A stretch of DNA of 64,000 nt. Source: Nocardia flavorosea. GTDB taxonomy: Bacteria; Actinomycetota; Actinomycetes; Mycobacteriales; Mycobacteriaceae. Shown here piece by piece: positions 51,005-58,716 of the stretch. Positions within the stretch are counted from its first letter, which is position 1. The number at the start of each line of letters is the position of its first letter. The DNA is taken from positions 1,364,001-1,428,000 of the forward strand of contig NZ_JADLQL010000001.1 of assembly GCF_015477805.1 (NCBI RefSeq), read 5' to 3'. Made by a program: the position numbers and the translations under genes. Under the pieces are notes generated by a model. It was not told the origin of the DNA, did no database searches, and saw nothing but the letters and a program-made list of their open reading frames with translations.

Positions 51005-52495
51005 TCACCCTGCCAATGCTTTCGGAATGGTCGCGTGCTCGGGCAGGATCACCCCGCAGCCGAGCGATGCCGCGAAGGCCGCGGCCTGGTAGCGGTAGCA
51101 CCGGCGGATCTTCAACCGGGCCTGGGTGGACAGGTCGCGGGTGATGGCCTCGATCCGCGGCAGATCGCCGCGCAGGGGTTCGGTGATGGTGACCAGCGCA
51201 CCGAACCGAGTGACACCGTGCCCGCGGGCCTGTTCCTCGCGGGCCTGCTGGGTCGCCCCGACCCGAAGTGTCGCCGAGGCCGACACCACACCCCGTTCGC
51301 TCTGCTGGGCGACCAGGGCGTTCTTGAAATCGTCGTCCACGATCTCGGCGGCGTCGGCGGCCGAATGCGGCCGGTACACGATGGCGATCCGCTTCCGCGG
51401 CACCTCCGGATTCGGCGCGAGCAGGCGCTGCAGTACCCGTTCGTCCACCGCGCCTTCGGGTGCGGTATCCATCTCCCAGGTAACCGAGCGGCCGCCGTCG
51501 TGGATCAGATGGTCCCATTTCTCGTCGTGTGATACCGGGCCCGCGTCCGCCCAATCCAGGCCGTGGCCCTCGGGTTCCCCGGCGGCGACTTCGAGGTCGG
51601 CCTGTGAGGCCGGGTCGTAGCTGCGCCGGATGAATCCGATGACCTCCTCGGCCGACATCGGCTGGGCCCGGACCCCGGCCTCGGCGAGCGCGGAGCAGAT
51701 ACCGGGCAGGCGGCGACCGATCTCGACCGCTTCCTCGGCCGGGTTCTTCCGCCGCTCCGCGGTGGTCGCCTTGAAGGTGATCGCGACCCGCGGCAGCAAC
51801 TGCACCCGTTCCTGCGGTAGTTCGGTGGCCAGCTCGTACATCACCTGCTGGGCGAGGTCGGGCGATTCCGGCCGGGTGATCGTGGAAACCTCGGTGAGCA
51901 ACCGGTTCCCGGTTTCCGGGACGGTATCGATCACCGGCACGACGGCGACGATATCGCTGGTCTGCCCGACCGAGGCCAGGAAGGTGCCCCAGGCCGAGAC
52001 CCAGCGGTCGATCACCGGCTGGTCCACCGCCTCGTGACCCTGCGGCCAGGCGCGCAGCACCACCGTGTACTGCGCGAACTGTGGTAGGTGGATCATTCCG
52101 AAGCTGTAGCCGCCGGCGTCGATGCCCTCATACAGTTTCGACGGGGCAAGTAGCCCGGGCAGGCGGGTGAAACCACCCGGGACCCGGGAGAACCGGCCAC
52201 CGCGGTACACGTGCTCGCCGCGGCTGCGTGAACGCATCCAGTGGAACATCATCAATCCCGTCTCGTAGCCCGAGCGCCCCCCGTGCCGCATGACCAGGGG
52301 CGCCATGATCACCACCCCGGCCCCGCCCACGATGGCGCCCCATTGGAAACCGCCGACCATGGCGACGACCAGCGCGGTGATGACCACCACGAAACCGAGC
52401 ACGGTCTCTTCCCAGCGCAGACCGAAAAGGCCGGCGCTGCGCGGTTTCTGCCACAGCCCGTAGGAGCGGCGTTCGTAGGTTTCGGTGCTCGTCAT
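51005..52495 (-). CDS. SCO6880-family protein, membrane component of the type IV cluster
   Basis: A 496-aa protein with two adjoining membrane helices (about 31-50 and 52-69) and a large soluble part. SCO6880-family proteins are a regular partner of VirB4- and TraG-type genes in actinobacterial conjugative elements. The arrangement (short PrgI-like membrane hairpin followed by a domain that resembles the N-terminal part of VirB4) suggests a VirB3-VirB4N-type scaffold. It is coupled to VirB6 by ATGA overlap and to VirB4 by a 7-nt gap. Confidence 0.85.
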   Translation of the reverse strand: MTSTETYERRSYGLWQKPRSAGLFGLRWEETVLGFVVVITALVVAMVGGFQWGAIVGGAGVVIMAPLVMRHGGRSGYETGLMMFHWMRSRSRGEHVYRGGRFSRVPGGFTRLPGLLAPSKLYEGIDAGGYSFGMIHLPQFAQYTVVLRAWPQGHEAVDQPVIDRWVSAWGTFLASVGQTSDIVAVVPVIDTVPETGNRLLTEVSTITRPESPDLAQQVMYELATELPQERVQLLPRVAITFKATTAERRKNPAEEAVEIGRRLPGICSALAEAGVRAQPMSAEEVIGFIRRSYDPASQADLEVAAGEPEGHGLDWADAGPVSHDEKWDHLIHDGGRSVTWEMDTAPEGAVDERVLQRLLAPNPEVPRKRIAIVYRPHSAADAAEIVDDDFKNALVAQQSERGVVSASATLRVGATQQAREEQARGHGVTRFGALVTITEPLRGDLPRIEAITRDLSTQARLKIRRCYRYQAAAFAASLGCGVILPEHATIPKALAG

Positions 52496-54069
52496 CGCGG
52501 GATGGTGCTCCTACCGAGGTCGGGGGAACGGTTGGTCCAGCGGTCACCCGCGACATCGCCCATGGCTTGATCGGCGCGGGTCATCCCGGCGGTCGCGGAC
52601 CGGGCAGCGCCGATTCCGCTGGCAACGCGGGACGAACCGGACGGTACACCGCCACTGCGCGGCGGTTCACCCGACCGTTGCGGCTGCGGCGCCGAGGCGC
52701 CGCCGCCACCGCCGCCGCGCGGCGGGGGCATCGGCCGTGGCGCACCGCCACCGCGCCCGCCGCCGGGCGGCGGGGGCCCCGCTGCGCCGCCGACGTACCC
52801 GGCGCGGCCCGGGGCGGCCGCCCCCTTGGTGCCCACCGCCTTGGTACCCATGGCGCCCAGGCCCGCGGCGGCGAGCAAGGTGCCACCGGTCGCGGTCAGG
52901 CCCGAACCGCCGCTGCCCACGATCGCCACCGCCGGCGTGACCAGCCGCATCAGGGCGGGCAGGACGAACGCGACACTGCACAGCAGCACGATGGCGACCA
53001 GCATGCGCTGAGCCTCTTCCGCTTCGGGCAGACCGCCGGCCGGGGTCAACTCGTCGACGTGGCCCGCGGTGGTGAAGGCGATCATGTACACGATCGCGGC
53101 CACGGGTTTCCACAGCATGAACGCGATGATCCAGCCGACCAGTTTCTGGTACGACTGTTTACCGGTATTCATCCCGGAGGCCGCAGCCGCCAGCGGCAGC
53201 ACACCGGCCGCGATCACCAGCAACCCCTGGCGCACGATGGCGAGCACGATCTGGGCGAGCGCCCCGAGCAGGCCGACGATGGCGATTATCAGTACGAGAC
53301 CGGGTGAAAACGCTTGAAGTTTACTGGTTTTCACCATGAGCTCGGCCAGGTTGCGAGCGTTGCCGTCGGTGGAATCCTGGATGATCCACTCGGCGAACCG
53401 GTCCGAAGCCACAGTACCGGCGACGATCACCGCGCCGAGCATCCACGAACTGAACACCACTCTGGTGAACATCCGGAACGATTCCGCCGCCTCGTTCATA
53501 GCCGCCCCGCGTCTGGCCTCCGCCAAGCGTAGACCGGTGATGATGATCGAGGCGATCAACAGGAGTATCTGCACCTGATAGGTGTAGTCGTTGATCTTGG
53601 TGAACAAGCTGCCCGAATCACTGGCCACCTCGTTGGGCACCTTCATCCAGAAGGTCAGCGCCAGGATGATGGCCTCCCCGAGGCCGTTCATCAGCGAATC
53701 GACCACCTTGCCGAAGGTGGAATCCCACGCCTTGTCCTTGACCGCGGTCGCGGCCTCGCCCGGATGGGCCGCCGCGTTACCCGCCTTGCAGACGGCCGCC
53801 GCGGCATCACCCAGCGAAATCCCGGGAATGCCGAGATCGTCGAGGGCGTCGTGTATCTCGTTGCAGGTCTGGTCCCAGCCGTAGGTCTGGCTGTTGGCCA
53901 CGGCCGGAGTCGTGACCATCACGGTGAAGATCACCGCGAAGATCGTGACGAATCGTCTGGCCAGCGTAACTCGCCGGGAAACCGCGGGATCCCGGCGCCG
54001 ACCGGCGGGCTCGCTGTCTTCGCGCACTACCTGAGCTTCCACTTCACGTCCCAACAACGGAATCACCAT
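52492..54069 (-). CDS. VirB6/TrbL-type polytopic membrane protein
   Basis: A 525-aa protein: an N-terminal hydrophobic segment (VTIFAVIFTVMVTTPAVANS), a soluble loop with two cysteines (TCNEIHD, AAVCKAG), then six or so membrane helices (from about residue 150 to 400), and a C-terminal tail of about 110 residues rich in Gly and Pro. This layout matches TrbL/VirB6 channel proteins. ATG 54069 overlaps the upstream stop by seven bases; GTG 54066 (GTGA overlap) is an alternative. It overlaps the SCO6880 gene by four bases. Confidence 0.85.
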   Translation of the reverse strand: MVIPLLGREVEAQVVREDSEPAGRRRDPAVSRRVTLARRFVTIFAVIFTVMVTTPAVANSQTYGWDQTCNEIHDALDDLGIPGISLGDAAAAVCKAGNAAAHPGEAATAVKDKAWDSTFGKVVDSLMNGLGEAIILALTFWMKVPNEVASDSGSLFTKINDYTYQVQILLLIASIIITGLRLAEARRGAAMNEAAESFRMFTRVVFSSWMLGAVIVAGTVASDRFAEWIIQDSTDGNARNLAELMVKTSKLQAFSPGLVLIIAIVGLLGALAQIVLAIVRQGLLVIAAGVLPLAAAASGMNTGKQSYQKLVGWIIAFMLWKPVAAIVYMIAFTTAGHVDELTPAGGLPEAEEAQRMLVAIVLLCSVAFVLPALMRLVTPAVAIVGSGGSGLTATGGTLLAAAGLGAMGTKAVGTKGAAAPGRAGYVGGAAGPPPPGGGRGGGAPRPMPPPRGGGGGGASAPQPQRSGEPPRSGGVPSGSSRVASGIGAARSATAGMTRADQAMGDVAGDRWTNRSPDLGRSTIPR

Positions 54070-54869
54070 CGAGTCCACCCCTCCAGCGATTCGACATACT
54101 CGGTCTGTGTGTTCGGCGAGGTGGTGGGCTTCAACCGCCAATCACCCGCATCCCACACCATGATCAGCCGCATGGTCACCCATACCGGTTTCCCGCCCAG
54201 CGCCGGAGCGCGCAGCGCCAGCCGCACTATCGCCATGTCGTCGGCGTAGTCGTCGATCTTGAACGCATCGGAGGCCACCAGATACCGGGTCACCGATTCG
54301 GGTTGCTGCTCGGGCAGCGCATCCGCCTCCAGGGCCTTGTCGTAGGCCGCGATCTGCTGTGCCGAAACCCGCACCTGCCGCACGTAGAGATCGCGGTGGC
54401 CGGGCCGCGCGTTGAGCCGGTAGGTGATCTGCGCGGCGGCCAGTGCGGCGCCCTGCGGGGTATGCGAATAGCCCACTGCCAGACCGTCTTCGATCCGCGA
54501 CGGACCGTCGGAAGTGGAGAACGGCACCGAGGCGCCGTACACCCGCTGCCAGCCCCGCGGCGCGGTGGTGCCCGCCGGTGCCGCCGTGAGCCAATCCGGA
54601 TCCGACGGACTGCGCTGCGACGACGGGTCCTGCGGCAGCACCTGCCCCGCCGGGTTGTTCGGAATATCCACCCGGCGGTTGAAGACGTCCACGTCCGGAT
54701 CGGCGAAACCCTCGCCCACCGCCGGCGCGGGTGCGGGCCCCGCCGCAGGCTCGTCGTCGCGCCCGGTCCACATGACGACACCCACGACCACGATCAATGC
54801 CAGCATCGCCGCGGACGCCACGACACCGAAGGAGACTCGGTCACGCTGATAGGTCTCCTTCCCGCTCAC
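54063..54869 (-). CDS. Single-anchor VirB8/TcpC-like protein
   Basis: A 268-aa protein with a short cytoplasmic N terminus, one membrane helix (about 14-34), a Pro/Ala linker and an exported domain. VGYSHTPQGAALAAAQITYRL and VTMRLIMVWDAGDWRLKP are shared in pattern with the next gene upstream. NTF2-like VirB8/TcpC proteins have this topology and scaffold the channel. Start GTG 54869 (GTGA overlap). The assignment to VirB8/TcpC is by topology and pattern, not by a decisive motif. Confidence 0.75.
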   Translation of the reverse strand: MSGKETYQRDRVSFGVVASAAMLALIVVVGVVMWTGRDDEPAAGPAPAPAVGEGFADPDVDVFNRRVDIPNNPAGQVLPQDPSSQRSPSDPDWLTAAPAGTTAPRGWQRVYGASVPFSTSDGPSRIEDGLAVGYSHTPQGAALAAAQITYRLNARPGHRDLYVRQVRVSAQQIAAYDKALEADALPEQQPESVTRYLVASDAFKIDDYADDMAIVRLALRAPALGGKPVWVTMRLIMVWDAGDWRLKPTTSPNTQTEYVESLEGWTRW

Positions 54870-55507
54870 TTCGGGGCCTCCACTCTCACTGCGTCACTGG
54901 GTATTTCGCCGACGGGTTCGATGGGTCGCGCGGTCGATTCCGGATCCGGCAGCCGTAACCGCCAATCGTCGGCGAACCACTCCACCGTCGTATGGTTGAC
55001 GGCTTTCGAGCTGTCCGAGTATTCGCTGTACACATCCACCGCAGCCCGCCGATCGGTGTACTCGGTGATCCGGTACCCGAGCAGGCGGGGCGCATAGACC
55101 GGATCCGCGGGCCCGCTGATGGACACCTGCACCCGGTTCACCGCCCATTCGTCCTTCGCCGGGCCTGGAACCACTTCCCGCGCAGCGATATTCGACCATT
55201 GACTGTCATCGGCCACCGACAGTCGCACGGCGTGCACCATCGCCGCAACCCCGGCACCGGTCGGCGAATGATCGAAACCTGTTGCCGCGCCGTCGGTTTC
55301 CACGGTCGGGCCCTGATCGGTATGCGGCAACGGCACACCCTGGAAAGGCTGCCAGCGCACATTCGTCGGCGGCGCGGACAGATCCGGCGGCGCCGTCGCG
55401 TCGCCGTCGCCACAGCCGACAGCACCGGTCAGCAGGACCACTGCCAGTAATCCGGCAGCCCGTATCGCACCGAACCGCGGTGCGGACGGTGTTTCGGTCG
55501 AATTCAT
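54866..55507 (-). CDS. Lipoprotein paralogue of the VirB8/TcpC-like protein
   Basis: A 213-aa protein with a hydrophobic signal and a lipobox-like AVGC (C32). TGFDHSPTGAGVAAMVHAVRL and TTVEWFADDWRLRLP match the corresponding stretches of the adjacent gene (GYSHTPQGAALAAA; VWDAGDWRLKP), so the two arose by duplication, one lipid-anchored and one membrane-helix anchored. ATG 55507. The next upstream gene is 31 bp away. Confidence 0.75.
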   Translation of the reverse strand: MNSTETPSAPRFGAIRAAGLLAVVLLTGAVGCGDGDATAPPDLSAPPTNVRWQPFQGVPLPHTDQGPTVETDGAATGFDHSPTGAGVAAMVHAVRLSVADDSQWSNIAAREVVPGPAKDEWAVNRVQVSISGPADPVYAPRLLGYRITEYTDRRAAVDVYSEYSDSSKAVNHTTVEWFADDWRLRLPDPESTARPIEPVGEIPSDAVRVEAPK

Positions 55508-55538
55508 CCGCAGGTCGTTCCCCTCGCCTCGCCCCGGC

Positions 55539-55808
55539 TCATCCGGGCAGGAACGCCAGCGCGATACCGGAAGCGGTACTGGCGACGGCCGCTCCCAGCA
55601 GGCTCATGAGCACACCGTGCGAGGCGTCGTTCATCGCCAGATCGCCCTTGAAGGTGAGCCACAATTTGCCCGCCGAGACGATCAACCACGCCAGACAGCC
55701 CATGAGGACGAACCACAGCAGCCAGTTCAGCAGCTGCATCAGCGGTTCCAGCACTTCGGCCGGCATTTGCTTGTACGCCAGTACACCGGCCGCCCCGACC
55801 AGATCCAT
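55539..55808 (-). CDS. Small two-helix membrane protein, candidate pilin/VirB2-like subunit
   Basis: An 89-aa protein with two membrane helices (about 27-48 and 66-86) joined by a short basic loop (SAGKLWLTFKGDLAMND). Size, topology and position beside a VirB6 gene fit a VirB2/TrbC-like subunit. No signal peptide is evident. It has similar architecture to the next protein (55816), with a shared pattern of conserved helix-Gly-Lys loop-helix. Confidence 0.7.
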   Translation of the reverse strand: MDLVGAAGVLAYKQMPAEVLEPLMQLLNWLLWFVLMGCLAWLIVSAGKLWLTFKGDLAMNDASHGVLMSLLGAAVASTASGIALAFLPG

Positions 55809-55815
55809 CTCTACC

Positions 55816-56115
55816 TCACGTTCCGATGACGGCGTTCATGATGGTGCCCGCGCTGGTGGCCACCACACCGCCGATCATCGCGCCGGCCACCATCTTCGGC
55901 GACTCCAAGCCGCCACCGGTCCACTTCTCCCACGCGAATTTACCGCCCGCGTAGATGATGCCGCAGATACCGGACAGCAGCACGAACCAGGTGAGATAGC
56001 GGACCAACTGCAGGATCTTGTCGGAACCGGGCGGCGCCTCCGGGGTCGGATTACCTATCTGCGCCAATACGGCCGTGTCGTAGACCTGGTGAACCGCAAG
56101 AAGTACGGTGCTCAT
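55816..56115 (-). CDS. Second small two-helix membrane protein of the cluster
   Basis: A 99-aa protein: an N-terminal amphipathic stretch, helix 1 (about 40-60, LTWFVLLSGICGIIYAGGKF), a loop with WEKWTGGGLESPK, and helix 2 (about 75-97). It resembles the 55539 product in layout, so the pair may form a heteromeric pilin-like or channel layer. ATG 56115 is chosen over an upstream in-frame Met because the upstream part has no such character. Confidence 0.7.
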   Translation of the reverse strand: MSTVLLAVHQVYDTAVLAQIGNPTPEAPPGSDKILQLVRYLTWFVLLSGICGIIYAGGKFAWEKWTGGGLESPKMVAGAMIGGVVATSAGTIMNAVIGT

Positions 56116-56208
56116 CGGGTGCCTTTCTCGATAGCTGAGGTGCAACATTGGGTCCGCGCGAGCGCGGGGAGCACAGAACGGGAAATGTGCTCGACGGGCA
56201 TCACGACA

Positions 56209-56874
56209 TCACTCCTCCACGAATCTCGATCGGCCCCGGGCGGGGGCGGCCTCCGATTCTTCCAGGGCGGCACGGGCGGCCGCGACGATCTCCGAGCCGA
56301 GTTCCCGGATATCCAGGGGAACTTCGTCGAGCGGGTCGATCCGGCGGCGGCGCTGCGCGGCGACCGCCACCCCGGGCGTCCACACCGGCAGCTTCTCCGG
56401 TTCGACCAGCGTCCATTCCTCGTACCACGGCACCTGCCAGATCTGCCCGGCCAGCGAGGCCACGACATCGCGATACCGGCGGATCTCCGGCGCCATCCGG
56501 CCCGGCCGGGCCGCCACCGTGATCAACCCGAGAACCTGGCTCGGTCCGGCCAGCCCGGCATGGTGCTGGCGCAGCAGATCATGGGCGTGGGTCAACCCTG
56601 CGATGGTCTCCCGGGCGACCAGCACCACGAACGGTGATTCCCGGTCGAAAACGCCCGGCCAGCGCCGCCCGGAATCAGCGGCGGGCGCAAGGATATGCGC
56701 GAGCGTGCTGGCGCCGGCACCGCCGTGCACGCCCAGCAGCCAGACCAGCGGCGCGCGGCCGGCGCCCGGCACGGGTCGATCCCAGATCGCGGCGCGGCGC
56801 GATTCCGGCGGGGGTACCACTCCGGCGGCGGCACTACGGTCGGGTCGGCGAGGAAGATTCATAGCGGCCGTCAT
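56209..56874 (-). CDS. DUF6668-like P-loop protein without the Walker lysine
   Basis: A 221-aa protein with a MinD/ParA-like P-loop, GVHGGAGAST at 48-57, in which the signature and Walker lysines (KGGxGKT) are missing. Residues after it (VVLVARETIAGLTHAHDLL, VLGLITVAARPGRMAPEI) fit the SIMIBI fold. It may bind nucleotide weakly or act as a scaffold for its partner ATPase. ATG 56874 overlaps the partner's stop by four bases. Confidence 0.75.
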   Translation of the reverse strand: MTAAMNLPRRPDRSAAAGVVPPPESRRAAIWDRPVPGAGRAPLVWLLGVHGGAGASTLAHILAPAADSGRRWPGVFDRESPFVVLVARETIAGLTHAHDLLRQHHAGLAGPSQVLGLITVAARPGRMAPEIRRYRDVVASLAGQIWQVPWYEEWTLVEPEKLPVWTPGVAVAAQRRRRIDPLDEVPLDIRELGSEIVAAARAALEESEAAPARGRSRFVEE

Positions 56875-57734
56875 GATGCCACCCCGGCGAGTAACCGCTC
56901 ATAGGTCTGCCGGGTCTCGTCGGCCAGGGCGATATGCCGGACCAGCTCACCACGGGCGAGATGCGGATCGTAGGGCACCTCGACGATATCGCGGACCCAG
57001 CCGGCCAGATGCTCACGCAAATGATCGGCGACCCGCGAATCCACCCCCGGATGCTGGTGCGACACCACGATGGTGGTGTCGCCGACGATGCCACCGCCCA
57101 TCGGCTCGGATTGATCGCCGTATTCGTCGTCCAGCCATTCGAGAGTCACGCGCAGCCGGTTGGCCGCGTCGACGCGCGCCGGAATTGCCAGGACCAGGGC
57201 GACATCCGCGTCGTCGAGCAGGGGGCGCAGCTGGCGCCCGGCGATGGGGCTACCACCGTCGAAGATCGCGGTGTACCCGGCATGATCCACCGCCCGCGCC
57301 ACCGTCAGATAGCTGGCCCGGCGGCGCAGCGGCGCGGCGTCCCGCCACAACAGGCCGATTCCCGAGGTCGCGCGCGACATACAGTCCTTCAGCGGCGCCG
57401 GCTCGTCGTCCCCGCGACCGTACAACCACTGCTGCAGGCTGATCGGGTGCAGATGCTCGTCGGCGCCGCGCAGGGCGAGATCGCCGCCCGCCGGGGTGGC
57501 GTCCACAGCCACCGTGGCCGTTCCCGTGAGACCCAGTTCGCCCGCGAGACCCAGCGCGGTGGTGGTCGTTCCGGCACCACCGCAGCCACCGACCACCAGG
57601 ATCGGCCGGGCCGCGCCCGGGGTGCGGCCACCACTACCACGCAGCCGGACCACCGACGCCTTCCGGTTCCCGCCCGTCTCGTCCGCCGCCGAATCCGGCG
57701 CGGTGTCGAGCCAGCGGCTCCAATCCTCTCCCAT
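56871..57734 (-). CDS. MinD/ParA-like ATPase with a deviant P-loop
   Basis: A 287-aa protein. VVGGCGGAGTTTTALGLAGE is the P-loop region (about 45-65), again lacking the Lys of GKT. Later motifs include AIFDGGSPIAGRQL (switch region) and DVALVLAIPARVDAANRLRVTLEWL. Such ATPases in secretion clusters may position the machine or control assembly. ATG 57734 has GAGGAG upstream. Paired with the 56209 gene by ATGA overlap. Confidence 0.8.
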   Translation of the reverse strand: MGEDWSRWLDTAPDSAADETGGNRKASVVRLRGSGGRTPGAARPILVVGGCGGAGTTTTALGLAGELGLTGTATVAVDATPAGGDLALRGADEHLHPISLQQWLYGRGDDEPAPLKDCMSRATSGIGLLWRDAAPLRRRASYLTVARAVDHAGYTAIFDGGSPIAGRQLRPLLDDADVALVLAIPARVDAANRLRVTLEWLDDEYGDQSEPMGGGIVGDTTIVVSHQHPGVDSRVADHLREHLAGWVRDIVEVPYDPHLARGELVRHIALADETRQTYERLLAGVAS

Positions 57735-57747
57735 CCTGCACTCTCCT

Positions 57748-58659
57748 CTATCCGGCCGTGATACCCGTGATGAGGGTGCGGCCGTCGATCGCCGCGGTGG
57801 TGACCGTCTGCCTGCTGTAGGTGGCCGGCTCACCACCGGGCCGGTACTCGGTGACCTCGACGGAATACCGCCCGTCGGCGACGGTCACGATGCGGACGCA
57901 ATGCCGGGTTCCGGGGGCGACGCTGTCGATCCCGGCCTGGATCACCGCACTGGCGGACACCGCGGCGTCGGGCGCCACCACCGCACGAGCAGCAGTACCG
58001 GAACGCTCTACGTAGTACGCATATTGGAAGCGCAGAATTGCGGCGGGCCCGGAATCCGTTCCGCCCGGGCCGGCGCCACGCAGTACCGACCCGTCCTGTT
58101 CGTCCGGGCATTCGGGACCGGCCGCGGCGCCCGTACTACCGGCGGTGAAACGTAACCCGGCCCCGTCGTCGGGGCCGGCGGCCCGCGGTGCGCCCGGAGC
58201 CAGTAGGTACACCACCACGGCCGTGGCGATGGCGAGGACGACGACGGCGGCGGCCAGCACACCGAATGTCCGGCGCCGGCGGGCACCGGCGTCGCCGGAC
58301 ATATCGCGTAACCGGCCGGGCGTGCGGCCGATACGGGCGGGCTGGGCGAGTTCGTCGTCGTCGGGCCAGGGCAGGCGCAGCAGATCACCGTCACGCTCAT
58401 CGGCCGGCTCGTCCACCCAGTCGGACCAGCCGCCGGTGAATTCACTGCGCCGGCCGGACAGTTCGGCGGGTGCCGGGTCCGGCGTGGCGGACGCGCTACC
58501 GGCCTCGGCGATGTAGTCGGGGTACCTGGCGGGGCCGTCGTCGGCGGCCGCGGCGATCTCCGGTTCGGACCGTCCGGCCGGGCGGTCCACGGCGGCACTG
58601 TCCCCCTCGGGGGTAAGCGGGTCGTACCATCGATCGAGCTTTTTGTAGGACTTCAACAT
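57748..58659 (-). CDS. Single-pass protein with large acidic cytoplasmic part
   Basis: A 303-aa protein. Residues 1-130 are acidic and Pro/Gly-rich, with short tryptophan motifs (GGWSDWVDEP, LLRLPWPDDDE) that could be docking sites. One membrane helix (about 131-152) is followed by an exported domain with AILRFQYAYYVERSGTAARAV and TVADGRYSVEVTEYRPGG, whose pattern resembles the NTF2-like proteins of the cluster (an ARAV... stretch in the place of the W-R-L strand). Probable structural subunit; no family recognised. Confidence 0.7.
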   Translation of the reverse strand: MLKSYKKLDRWYDPLTPEGDSAAVDRPAGRSEPEIAAAADDGPARYPDYIAEAGSASATPDPAPAELSGRRSEFTGGWSDWVDEPADERDGDLLRLPWPDDDELAQPARIGRTPGRLRDMSGDAGARRRRTFGVLAAAVVVLAIATAVVVYLLAPGAPRAAGPDDGAGLRFTAGSTGAAAGPECPDEQDGSVLRGAGPGGTDSGPAAILRFQYAYYVERSGTAARAVVAPDAAVSASAVIQAGIDSVAPGTRHCVRIVTVADGRYSVEVTEYRPGGEPATYSRQTVTTAAIDGRTLITGITAG

Positions 58660-58716
58660 TCCCCCATTCCCGTGGCGCCGGGCACGTGATATCGCATCAT
58701 CGATCCCTCTCGGCGA

